This document shows, piece after piece, positions 7,907 through 15,978 of a stretch of 36,643 bases of DNA. Source of the stretch: JBJXFE01 sp046153875 (GTDB lineage Bacteria > Planctomycetota > Phycisphaerae > Phycisphaerales > UBA1924); contig JBJXFE010000032.1 of NCBI GenBank assembly GCA_046153875.1, positions 1-36,643 on the forward strand, written 5' to 3'. Position 1 is the stretch's first letter. Each line of letters begins with the position of its first letter. A program made the position numbers and the translations under genes. The notes beneath the pieces were generated by a model that was not told where the DNA came from, did not search any database, and saw only the letters and a list, made by a program, of their open reading frames with translations.

Positions 7907-8269
7907 ATGGCGGGCAGCATGCCGGAACGGCTCAAGCAGGTCCACGCGGCGACGCCGCGGCTGGCGGCGCAGATCCCCGAGACGTTCAAGGGATTCAAGG
8001 CGATGCACGAGGCATCGGGGCGCGACGGGGCGCTGAGCGCGAAGGTGAAGGAACTCATGGCTCTGGCGATCTCGATCGCGGTGCGGTGCGACGGGTGCAT
8101 CGCGTTCCACACGCAGCGGGCGCTGCGCCACGGCGCGACCAGGGAGGAGTTCGCCGAGACGATCGGCGTGGCGATCACCATGGGCGGCGGGCCGTCCACG
8201 GTGTACGGGGCCGATGCGTGGCGGGCGTACGAGGAGTTCAGCGGGGGGGCAGTGCCGGCCGCGGTCTGA
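7907..8269 (+). CDS. AhpD-like carboxymuconolactone decarboxylase-family protein
   Basis: About 120 aa. Two in-frame ATGs (7904, 7907) follow a near-perfect AAGGAGGTG; the second has the better 6-nt spacing after GGAGG and is chosen. The redox core is C61xxC64 with H68 in RCDGCIAFHTQRALRHG, preceded by KVKELMALAISIA, the standard AhpD/CMD helix pair, and followed by EEFAETIGVAITMGGGPS. These proteins are small oligomeric thiol peroxidases or peroxidase partners. Nothing nearby identifies the electron donor. It is cytosolic, as no signal is visible, and converges on sucC with a 25-nt gap. Confidence 0.85.
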   Translation: MAGSMPERLKQVHAATPRLAAQIPETFKGFKAMHEASGRDGALSAKVKELMALAISIAVRCDGCIAFHTQRALRHGATREEFAETIGVAITMGGGPSTVYGADAWRAYEEFSGGAVPAAV

Positions 8270-8294
8270 CGGTGTGATCTTGTGCGCCGAGGGC

Positions 8295-9581
<1,287 letters not shown>

Positions 9582-9639
9582 GCCAGCTCCGTGGGCCGCG
9601 AGGGGCACTGTGAATCGGGGCAGATGGTAGCGGCGCGGT

Positions 9640-9668
9640 TCGGTACGGCTGATGTCCGGTCTTGACAA
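9640..9668 (-). promoter_or_regulatory. Candidate sucC promoter
   Basis: On the minus strand TTGTCA (9663-9668), a 17-nt spacer and TACCGA (9640-9645) lie about 60 nt upstream of the sucC start. The -35 box overlaps the -35 box of the divergent promoter, so the two may compete. Confidence 0.45.
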
Positions 9669-9690
9669 CGGCTCCGGCGTACCGCACAAT
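9662..9690 (+). promoter_or_regulatory. Sigma-70-type promoter of the secreted protein at 9765
   Basis: A perfect TTGACA (9662-9667), 17-nt spacer and CACAAT (9685-9690). The expected transcript start falls inside the TAGTG-N3-ACTAAC element at 9692-9705. Confidence 0.6.
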
Positions 9691-9691
9691 C

Positions 9692-9705
9692 TAGTGTTCA
9701 CTAAC
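9692..9705 (+). promoter_or_regulatory. Shared element TAGTG-N3-ACTAAC, copy 1
   Basis: TAGTGTTCACTAAC, containing the near-palindrome TAGTG/CACTA, sits immediately downstream of the -10 box and 59 nt before the gene at 9765. The same element occurs 65 nt before the gene at 10865. The position at the transcript start would suit an operator or an initiating-region element. Confidence 0.5.
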
Positions 9706-9764
9706 CGGATCAGGCCTGGGCCAATGGACGGCTGGAGGATCGCGTGTCCACGGGAGGGTTCGCC

Positions 9765-10610
9765 ATGAAGCGTGCGATGCTTGCGGCGGCTGGACTCATG
9801 ATCGTGGCGTCGGCCGGCACGGCCCAGGCGGGCGGGTGGTGCAGCGACGGATGGCGCATCGGCCTCTCGATCGGCACGAGTTTCCGTATCGGCGACTGCG
9901 GTCGCATCGGCATCGGCATCGGCGTGCCGCTCTATCGCGACCGCGGGTGGGACGACTGCGGGCCGGGCTATTACCGCGGGCACCGCTCATCGTGGCGTGA
10001 TCGCTGCGACGACGGCTGGTCGCGCGGGCACGGTCGGTACTACGCGAGCGCCGACCCGGTGATCATCGGCGGCGCCTACGCCGCGGCGAGGAACGAATCT
10101 CCGTCCGTGGTGACGCACCGCAATGACGCGGCGGGCCGAGCGGCGACGACGCGCGTGGCGAACGCCGCGCGTCCGATCGAGCCGACGCCCGCGGAGCTCG
10201 AAGTGAAGGCGTGGAAGGCGTTGGCCGACGGAGACTCGGCGGCGATGGAGATGTTCGGCCAGCTCGTCAGCCGATCGCGGACCGCGGGCTCGGCGGAATA
10301 CGGCTATGCCGTGGCTGCGGTCCAGGCCGGGCAGGTTGATCGCGCCGCGTGGGCGATCCGCCAGGCGTCGCGCGTCGAGGGCGCGATCGACGGTGTGCCG
10401 AAGGACGACGCGACGAAGGCCGCGGTGGCGTCGGTGCTGGCGCGGTTCGACGGCGCGGGTGAGTCCCCGGGAAACCCGAGCGATCGCGCGATCGTGCTCG
10501 CGGCGCTGAAGTCGATGGCCGGCGAGCCCATGGACGCCCCGGGCGCAGCGACCGACTCGCGCAGCGCCGAATCGCCGAAGGCCGCCGCAACGCCGCTCGC
10601 GGCACGCTGA
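9765..10610 (+). CDS. Secreted protein of unknown function, Gly/Asp/Arg-rich N-terminal part
   Basis: 281 aa. The ATG at 9765 is chosen because GGGAGGG lies about 6 nt upstream; a GTG at 9744 would place the ribosome site inside the gene. Residues 1-21 form a signal peptide ending GTAQAGG. The first half of the mature protein is rich in Gly, Cys, Trp, Arg and Asp (WCSDGWRIGLSIG, DRGWDDCGPGYYRGHRSSW) with repeated glycine-isoleucine strands (GRIGIGIGVPLYRD). The second half (about 145-245) is Ala-rich and helical, with a possible TPR-like layout (AWKALADGDSAAMEMFGQL, then AEYGYAVAAVQAGQVDRAA). No known family was recognised. It probably pairs functionally with the gene at 10865, with which it shares an upstream element. 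Confidence 0.75.
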   Translation: MKRAMLAAAGLMIVASAGTAQAGGWCSDGWRIGLSIGTSFRIGDCGRIGIGIGVPLYRDRGWDDCGPGYYRGHRSSWRDRCDDGWSRGHGRYYASADPVIIGGAYAAARNESPSVVTHRNDAAGRAATTRVANAARPIEPTPAELEVKAWKALADGDSAAMEMFGQLVSRSRTAGSAEYGYAVAAVQAGQVDRAAWAIRQASRVEGAIDGVPKDDATKAAVASVLARFDGAGESPGNPSDRAIVLAALKSMAGEPMDAPGAATDSRSAESPKAAATPLAAR

Positions 10611-10644
10611 TCGTCGCTGATCCGACACACGAGCCAGGAGGCCG

Positions 10645-10668
10645 CACGCGCGGAGAATCCCGCGCGTG
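10645..10668 (+). terminator. Stem-loop after the secreted protein gene
   Basis: CACGCGCGG, 6-nt loop, CCGCGCGTG: a perfect 9-bp GC stem 35 nt after the stop at 10610, followed by a weakly T-containing stretch. The remainder of the gap to 10864 holds no gene, only the regulatory element at 10786. Confidence 0.5.
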
Positions 10669-10785
10669 TGTTCGCGCGCTGTCGTGGTCGGTTATCGCTG
10701 CGGCGAACGGGTTCCGACCTGTTTGTCACGGCTGTGCAACACGGAATCGGAATGTGAAACAAACCGGCGCGGCGTGCGTTGAACT

Positions 10786-10799
10786 TAGTGACGACTAAC
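10786..10799 (+). promoter_or_regulatory. Shared element TAGTG-N3-ACTAAC, copy 2
   Basis: TAGTGACGACTAAC, matching copy 1 at 11 fixed positions with a different 3-nt centre. No strong -35/-10 pair is visible here, unlike at copy 1. Confidence 0.5.
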
Positions 10800-10864
10800 T
10801 CGAAGCCCGAGGGCCGTGCGGCCGCGGGCGAAACCACGGGGAAGGCGTCAACGGAGGTCGGGTC

Positions 10865-11614
10865 ATGATGACCACCATGAGACTGCTGGCGGCGTGCGGC
10901 GTGCTGGGCGCGGCGACGGCGGGCGCGAACGCGGGGGGCGACGGTGTCCGCGTCGGAGTGAGGGTTTCCCTGGGCGGCTTCGGCATCCGCGTAAGCGAGC
11001 CGTGCCGGCCTGTCATCTGCCAGCCGGTCGTCTGCGAGCCGGTGCGTTACCGCGAGGAAGTGATCTGGGAGACTGTGCCGAGGACGGAGGTGTGGTACGA
11101 CTCGTGCGGCGTGCGGCACACGCGGACGGTCTACGTGCGCGAATGCCGCACCATCCGCGTGCCGATCGAGCGCTGCGAGCCCGTGGTGGTGGTGCACGGC
11201 GGGCACGGGCATTACGGTCACTGGTCGCATCGTGATCGCGACGACGACCGCCGGCACGGGCGCGGCTGGGATGACGATCGGCGCGGGCACGACCGCCGCG
11301 ACCACGGGCGCAACGACGGGCGCGGGCGCGACGACGATGACCGGCGTCACGGCGATCGCGGGGATGATCGGCGCGAGGGCCGCGAGGGCTCGGGGCGCGA
11401 CGGGCGTCGCGAGGCCGAGGCGGCTCGGCCGGTCCGGCCCGAGGCGCCCCGCGCGGCCGCCCCGGTTGCACTCGCCCGACCCGTCGCGCAGCCCGCGAGG
11501 CCTGCCGCGCCGGCGAAGGTGATCGGGGCCGGGTCCGCGGGGGTGGGGAAGTCCGATCTGAAGTCGCTCAAGCCGAGCCTCAACGGGCGGCTCAAGGATC
11601 TGGCGCAGCGCTGA
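10865..11614 (+). CDS. Secreted His/Asp/Arg-rich low-complexity protein
   Basis: 249 aa; GGAGG (10853-10857) is 7 nt before the ATG. A signal peptide (about 1-23) ends GANAGG. Residues about 25-110 form a Cys-containing region with repeated Cys-Pro-Val segments (CRPVICQPVVCEPVRY and RECRTIRVPIERCEPVVVV), which suggests disulfides or metal contacts. Residues about 113-185 are an extreme mixed-charge tract of His, Asp, Arg and Gly (HGHYGHWSHRDRDDDRRHG and similar), certainly disordered. The end is Ala/Pro-rich with a basic KSDLKSLKPSLNGRLKDL. No catalytic motif is visible. Metal binding or polyelectrolyte behaviour at the cell surface is an inference from composition only. Confidence 0.75.
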   Translation: MMTTMRLLAACGVLGAATAGANAGGDGVRVGVRVSLGGFGIRVSEPCRPVICQPVVCEPVRYREEVIWETVPRTEVWYDSCGVRHTRTVYVRECRTIRVPIERCEPVVVVHGGHGHYGHWSHRDRDDDRRHGRGWDDDRRGHDRRDHGRNDGRGRDDDDRRHGDRGDDRREGREGSGRDGRREAEAARPVRPEAPRAAAPVALARPVAQPARPAAPAKVIGAGSAGVGKSDLKSLKPSLNGRLKDLAQR

Positions 11615-11665
11615 GCGCCCGCGATCGCCGGACGCGGCGTTGAACCGGAGAAACGAGAGAGCCGG

Positions 11666-11694
11666 CGGCCCGTGCGGATGTTCCGCGCGGGCCG
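11666..11694 (+). terminator. Strong hairpin after the His/Asp/Arg-rich gene
   Basis: CGGCCCGTGCGGA, loop TGT, TCCGCGCGGGCCG: a 13-bp stem with a single G-T wobble, about 50 nt after the stop. There is no T tract. It separates this gene from the unrelated membrane protein gene at 11876. Confidence 0.55.
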
Positions 11695-11841
11695 TCGGTG
11701 TTGGAGGGCGGCCCCGAGCCGGATTCGCGTCGCCCGTAAGTTGGCCGCCCCGGACACGCCCCATTGCGGACAATGTTGTCTGGTTTGGCGCGATGTCCGT
11801 GGACCGGTTATCCACCGGTGTTGGCGCGGGCGCAGGCGGGA

Positions 11842-11849
11842 GGTAGGCT
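11842..11849 (+). promoter_or_regulatory. Possible -10 element GGTAGGCT
   Basis: GGTAGGCT lies about 26 nt before the ATG at 11876. Related octamers occur before the genes at 7274 (7214-7221, GGTAGCCT) and 25087 (25071-25078, GGTAAGCT), so a lineage-specific extended -10 is possible. No convincing -35 is visible. Confidence 0.35.
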
Positions 11850-11875
11850 TGCCCTCCTCTGGATGGGGGTGCGCC

Positions 11876-13252
11876 ATGACGACGACGAACGACGACCCGA
11901 CGCCCGGTGAGGCCAAAGGTACAACTCCGACCGCCGGGCCGGGGTCGGAGAGCCGGGAATCCGGGTCGAACGCCGTTGAAACCGTGAAGGCGGGCGACGG
12001 CGTGGGGGCGGTGACCGGGAACTCGGCGTCCGGCGTTGTCGTGGGCGTGATGTTCTGGGCCGCCGTGGGCCTACTCGTGGCGCTCTCGTACCTCCACCGG
12101 TATCTCGAAGGCATGGAGGAGTTGGAGGTCATCGCGTCGGTGCGGAGCGCGGAAGCGGGGAAACTGGTCGTCATGGGCGTGGTGACGCTCGAGGGCGCGC
12201 CCCGGCAAGGCGCTCGTGTCTGGGCCGTGGCCTCCGACGCCGCGGGGAACCGCATCGCGGTTCCCGCCGCGTTGACCGCCGACAAGGAAGGCGGGTTCAC
12301 GCTCCCGCTGTTCGATGCGAAGATCGGCGAGAACGACACCAAGGTCGTGATGGTGTACGCCTCCTGGGCGGAACCCTCCCAGGGCGACCCGGCGAAGCAG
12401 GGACCGACGGTCCGCGGGCGCGAGCAGCTCCGCGTGGGTTCGACGGGCGGGGCGTTTCTGCGCGCCAGGCGCGTCGCGCCCCCGTTCCTGCTGGTGCTCT
12501 CGGGGGCGGTCTCGCTCGTGAGCTTCCTGGGCAGCGTGGGCGTCGCCGCGGTCCCGATCCTGGCGCGCACGCGGTACTACGCGTCGCTGGCGCTGGCCGT
12601 CGTGCTCATGGTCTCCATGACGGTGACGATCATGGTCGGGATGTCGTTCGTGTCCGAGCGCGGCGGGCAGGGGGACGTGTTCACGTTCGGGTTCGCGTCG
12701 ATCTTCTTCGGCTCGCACAACATCAAGGACGTGCCCTCCGAGTGGATGCTCTCGCTGACCACGCCCTGGAGCGAGGGGGACCGGGGCATCACGGGGTTCT
12801 ACGCGCCGCTGTGGGTGATGCTGGTGGCGGTCGTGGGCGCGGGGTTGATGACCCTGTCGCTTCTGCTCACGGAGATCCGCCGCCCGCCGAACTACGAGAC
12901 CGAGCCCGACGTCCGCGACCGCGTCCAGCACATCATCATGCACCAGTTCTTCATTGTGTTCGCGCCGCTCGGGGCCATCTTCGTGTACCAGGCGCTGCTG
13001 GCGGCCAAGGCCGCGGAGGAACCGATCGCGGTAGCGATCGCGGCCCTCGGGGCCGGGGCCACGATCAACGTGCTGCTGAAGCTCGCCGTCGATCGCGCCC
13101 AGCGCCTGTTCGACCAGGGCGGCGGCGGCGGCGGTCGGCCCGAAGCCGCCCCCCCGACGCCGGGCGCAGCGACGCCCCCCGGGCGTGCGCCGAGTCCGCC
13201 GCCGCCGACGCAGACGGCGTTGAACAAGACCAAGACTCCGGGCACGACCTGA
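11876..13252 (+). CDS. Polytopic membrane protein with an extracytoplasmic domain
   Basis: 458 aa from ATG 11876. A polar Thr/Pro/Gly-rich start (about 1-48) precedes a first membrane helix (GVVVGVMFWAAVGLLVALSY). Residues about 75-180 form a soluble domain with beta character (KLVVMGVVTLEGAPRQGARVW and GGFTLPLFDAKIGENDTKVV), reminiscent of a carboxypeptidase-regulatory/Ig-like fold. At least five more hydrophobic helices follow, with a loop near EWMLSLTTPWSEGDRG. The C-terminal 45 residues are Gly/Pro/Thr-rich. I do not recognise a family. It lies just upstream of atpD in the same direction, but nothing in it resembles an ATP synthase subunit. Confidence 0.75.
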   Translation: MTTTNDDPTPGEAKGTTPTAGPGSESRESGSNAVETVKAGDGVGAVTGNSASGVVVGVMFWAAVGLLVALSYLHRYLEGMEELEVIASVRSAEAGKLVVMGVVTLEGAPRQGARVWAVASDAAGNRIAVPAALTADKEGGFTLPLFDAKIGENDTKVVMVYASWAEPSQGDPAKQGPTVRGREQLRVGSTGGAFLRARRVAPPFLLVLSGAVSLVSFLGSVGVAAVPILARTRYYASLALAVVLMVSMTVTIMVGMSFVSERGGQGDVFTFGFASIFFGSHNIKDVPSEWMLSLTTPWSEGDRGITGFYAPLWVMLVAVVGAGLMTLSLLLTEIRRPPNYETEPDVRDRVQHIIMHQFFIVFAPLGAIFVYQALLAAKAAEEPIAVAIAALGAGATINVLLKLAVDRAQRLFDQGGGGGGRPEAAPPTPGAATPPGRAPSPPPPTQTALNKTKTPGTT

Positions 13253-13274
13253 TCTGGCCGGCCCATGCGCCGCG

Positions 13275-13283
13275 GGCTATCCT
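13275..13283 (+). promoter_or_regulatory. Candidate -10 (GGCTATCCT) upstream of atpD
   Basis: GGCTATCCT ends 77 nt before the atpD start. The identical 9-mer occurs before the sulfotransferase (15916-15924) and the Eis-like gene (22762-22770), making it a candidate extended -10 of the housekeeping sigma factor. Confidence 0.4.
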
Positions 13284-13360
13284 TTGCCCCCTTAGTTTTC
13301 CCCCGGGGCGTCGGCGTGCGTTCGGCGCGGGGGGTTCCACCCGTCGGAGGGTCCGGTTTC

Positions 13361-14800
13361 ATGGCTGCCACCGGCACGATCACCCAGGTCATCGGCTCGA
13401 CGTTCGACGCCCAGTTCCCCGAGGATCAGCTCCCGGAGATCTACAACGCGGTGAAGGTCTCGGAGAAGACCTCCGTCGGCGACCTGAACCTGACGGGCGA
13501 GGTGCAGCAGCACCTGGGCGGGGGGCGCGTCCGGGCTGTGGCCTTGGGCTCGACCGACGGGCTCAAGCGCGGGCTCAAGTGCGTGGACACGGGGCAGCCG
13601 GTGGCGGTCCCCGTGGGCGAGAAGGTGCTCGGGCGCGTGTTCAACCTGCTGGGCGACCCGATCGACAAGATGCCGGCCCCGACGGGCGTGGAGCGCAAGC
13701 CGATCCACCGCGCGCCGCCGGAGTTCGGGCAGCTCAACCCCAACACGGAGATCCTGCCCACGGGGATCAAGGTCATCGACCTGCTCTGCCCGTTTGTCCG
13801 CGGCGGCAAGATCGGGCTGTTCGGGGGCGCCGGCGTCGGCAAGACGGTGATCATCCAGGAGATGATCGCCCGGGTGGCCAAGAACTTCGGCGGGTACAGC
13901 GTGTTCGCGGGCGTGGGCGAGCGGACGCGCGAGGGCAACGACCTGTGGCGTGAAATGAAAGAGGCCGAGTACACCGACGAGAAGGGCAAGAAGGCCCACG
14001 TGCTCGACAAGGTCGCGATGGTGTTCGGCCAGATGAATGAGCCGCCGGGCGCGCGCCTCCGCGTGGCCCTGTCGGCGCTCACCATGGCCGAGGAGTTCCG
14101 CGACAGCTCGGGCAAGGAAACGCTCATCTTCGTGGACAACATCTTCCGGTTCACGCAGGCGGGGTCGGAGGTGTCGGCGCTGCTGGGGCGCATGCCCAGC
14201 GCCGTGGGTTATCAGCCCACGCTCAGCACCGAGATGGGCGAGCTCCAGGAGCGCATCACCTCGACGAACAAGGGCGCGATCACGTCGGTGCAGGCCATCT
14301 ACGTGCCGGCCGACGACCTGACGGACCCGGCTCCCGCGACGGCGTTCGGGCACCTCGATGCGTTCGTCGTGCTCGCCCGCGGCATCGCCGAGAAGGGCAT
14401 CTATCCCGCGGTCGATCCGCTGTCGTCCACGAGCCGCATCCTCGACCCGATGATCATCGGCGAGCGCCACTACCGCGTGTCGCGCCGCGTGCAGCAGCTC
14501 CTGCAGCGCTACAAGGACCTGCAGGACATCATTGCGATCCTCGGCGTGGACGAGCTGTCGGAAGAGGACAAGCTCACGGTCGCCCGGGCCCGCAAGATCG
14601 AGCGGTTCCTGTCGCAGCCGTTCCACGTTGCCGAGCAGTTCACGGGGTTCAAGGGCGTGGACAGCCCGCTGGAGCAGACGATCGACTCGTTCGAACGGCT
14701 CTGCAACGGCGAGGGCGACGACCTGCCCGAGGGCGCGTTCATGTACGTCGGCAACCTCGACGACGCGCGGGCCAAGGCCGCCAAGATGGCCGCGGGCTGA
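13361..14800 (+). CDS. atpD: F-type ATP synthase beta subunit, solitary gene
   Basis: 479 aa, standard length. GGAGG (13346-13350) is 10 nt before the ATG. The catalytic P-loop GGAGVGKT is present, with the catalytic Glu region GVGERTREGNDLW, Walker B LIFVDNIFRFTQAGSE, the DELSEEDK motif and the helical C-terminus (ARKIERFLSQPFHVAEQFTG). It makes ATP in the F1 sector of the membrane-bound synthase. In most bacteria atpD is followed by atpC and preceded by atpG; here the flanking genes are an unknown membrane protein and, 485 nt downstream, a PEP-CTERM-like protein. The other subunits must be encoded elsewhere. Divergence from the usual sequence is small, so this is not an N-ATPase paralogue by eye. 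Confidence 0.97.
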   Translation: MAATGTITQVIGSTFDAQFPEDQLPEIYNAVKVSEKTSVGDLNLTGEVQQHLGGGRVRAVALGSTDGLKRGLKCVDTGQPVAVPVGEKVLGRVFNLLGDPIDKMPAPTGVERKPIHRAPPEFGQLNPNTEILPTGIKVIDLLCPFVRGGKIGLFGGAGVGKTVIIQEMIARVAKNFGGYSVFAGVGERTREGNDLWREMKEAEYTDEKGKKAHVLDKVAMVFGQMNEPPGARLRVALSALTMAEEFRDSSGKETLIFVDNIFRFTQAGSEVSALLGRMPSAVGYQPTLSTEMGELQERITSTNKGAITSVQAIYVPADDLTDPAPATAFGHLDAFVVLARGIAEKGIYPAVDPLSSTSRILDPMIIGERHYRVSRRVQQLLQRYKDLQDIIAILGVDELSEEDKLTVARARKIERFLSQPFHVAEQFTGFKGVDSPLEQTIDSFERLCNGEGDDLPEGAFMYVGNLDDARAKAAKMAAG

Positions 14801-14948
14801 TCGCACGATCGGCGGTGCGTCGAATCAGGGGCACGACGGGGATGTGACGGCGCCGTCGTGGCGTCGCGCGGCGCGGGCGGCGTCGGCAATCACGCCGGTA
14901 AGTTCGGGCAAGCCGGACGCAGTTTGTTAGGATAGGGTGCTCGGAGTT

Positions 14949-14990
14949 CGGCAGCGCGCGGTGCGCGGTGACGGACCCTGCCGTTTTTTT
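14949..14990 (+). terminator. Intrinsic terminator with T7 tract
   Basis: CGGCAG (14949-14954) pairs with CTGCCG (14978-14983), followed at once by seven T. The loop holds a second stem, CGCGC-GGT-GCGCG (14955-14967). It may end the atpD transcript (about 150 nt downstream of the stop) or a separate short RNA starting near 14940. Confidence 0.75.
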
Positions 14991-15013
14991 GCTCCTGTTC
15001 GGGGCTCCGAGGC

Positions 15014-15041
15014 TTGCAGCGACCCGCGATTGTGCTAAGTT
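15014..15041 (+). promoter_or_regulatory. Candidate promoter of the PEP-CTERM-like gene
   Basis: TTGCAG (15014-15019), 16-nt spacer, TAAGTT (15036-15041), with a TG motif forming an extended -10 (TGCTAAGTT). The implied 5' untranslated region is about 240 nt. Confidence 0.45.
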
Positions 15042-15285
15042 ACTGCACAGGCGGTGGAGACCCGTCTGTCGGGGGTGGTCCGAGCGCGTCGCTGCGTTCG
15101 CCACCCAGGGAAGAGAGAGAGAAGTACGTGTCGCGTGAGAGATCTGAACAGCGTTTGTCGTGACGATTGAGCCGGGCGGCTCACGGGGGCCGCACGCAAC
15201 GGAGTGATTGCAGGCACCGCTGTGTGGCGGCGTCGAGGCTCGTGTGTGTGGGCGCTTCGGCGCCGATGTGTTACGGAGGGTAAAT

Positions 15286-15810
15286 ATGAAGACGGCGAGA
15301 GTGATGACCGCGGTGGCGGGGCTGGCCTTGACGGCGGCCGCCAACGCGCAGTTCTCCGGGCCTTACGCCCCGGCGAACTGGACGACCAACGTGGGCGCCG
15401 GGTTCGGCTCGGTGAACACGGCCGGGGCTCCCGGCTCGATCATCGTGGTCGGCAACGATGGCGGCGGGGGCAACATCAACACCGATTACACGATCGCGGC
15501 GGCCGCCGGGGGCAACTGGTCCTTCAGCTGGTCGACCACCTCCGGTGATACGGGGACGTGGGACTCGGCGTACTACCTGCTCAACGGAGCCGAGAACTTC
15601 CTCGGCAACAACGTTCCCGCCTCGGGCGGCGTCGGCCCCATCGCCGTTAACGCGGGCGACGTGATCGGCTTCCGCGTCCGGTCTGCGGATGGCGGCATCG
15701 GTGCCCTGTCGTTGACGATCTCGAACTTCGTCGCACCCGTTCCGGGCCCGGGCTCCCTGGCCCTGCTCGGCATGGGCGGGCTGGCGATGGCTCGGCGTCG
15801 TCGGCGGTGA
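15286..15810 (+). CDS. Secreted protein with a PEP-CTERM-like sorting tail
   Basis: 174 aa; GGAGGG (15275-15280) is 5 nt before the ATG. The signal peptide ends near ANAQFSG (about residue 22). The mature part is rich in Gly, Asn, Thr and Ser and looks like a beta sandwich (NWSFSWSTTSGDTG, AGDVIGFRVRSADGG). The C-terminus has the full three-part sorting signal: a Pro motif VPGPGS, a hydrophobic LALLGMGGLAMA helix and a basic RRRRR end. In PEP-CTERM systems such tails are processed by an exosortase and the protein is placed on the cell surface or in the matrix. No exosortase is in the window. The Pro motif here is VPGPG rather than the classic VPEP. Confidence 0.85.
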   Translation: MKTARVMTAVAGLALTAAANAQFSGPYAPANWTTNVGAGFGSVNTAGAPGSIIVVGNDGGGGNINTDYTIAAAAGGNWSFSWSTTSGDTGTWDSAYYLLNGAENFLGNNVPASGGVGPIAVNAGDVIGFRVRSADGGIGALSLTISNFVAPVPGPGSLALLGMGGLAMARRRRR

Positions 15811-15840
15811 CCTGATCGCCATTGGCTTGTGACTGACCCA

Positions 15841-15876
15841 AACGGCCCCGCCCGAAAGGACGGGGCCGTTGTTTTT
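15841..15876 (+). terminator. Intrinsic terminator after the PEP-CTERM-like gene
   Basis: AACGGCCCCG, 10-nt loop, CGGGGCCGTT: a perfect 10-bp stem followed by GTTTTT. This is the clearest rho-independent terminator in the window. Confidence 0.92.
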
Positions 15877-15915
15877 CACCGAGTGTTCCGCGCCGCCGGT
15901 TCGGAGCGGCCCGCC

Positions 15916-15924
15916 GGCTATCCT
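15916..15924 (+). promoter_or_regulatory. Candidate -10 (GGCTATCCT) of the sulfotransferase-halogenase operon
   Basis: GGCTATCCT ends 54 nt before the start at 15979 and directly follows the terminator at 15841-15876, so it is well placed to begin the three-gene transcript. Confidence 0.4.
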
Positions 15925-15978
15925 CCCGGCGAGCGCTCCCGCCCGCGCGTCGCTCGGGTCCGATCGCGGTGACTCACC

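Larger units (their letters stand above)
14801..15285. other. Gene-free 485-bp intergenic region
   Basis: No credible coding sequence. It contains a possible -10 (TAGGAT, 14928-14933), a strong hairpin with a T7 tract (14949-14990), a promoter-like pair (15014-15041) and a leader of about 240 nt before the gene at 15286. A purine run (GGGAAGAGAGAGAGAAG, starting about 15108) lies in the leader. A short regulatory RNA ending at the T7 tract is possible but not shown. Confidence 0.6.

Noticed and set aside
13292..14806. Open frame of about 500 codons antisense to atpD
   Set aside because: A shadow of the strong third-position GC bias of atpD; composition is Arg/His/Leu-rich with no family motif.
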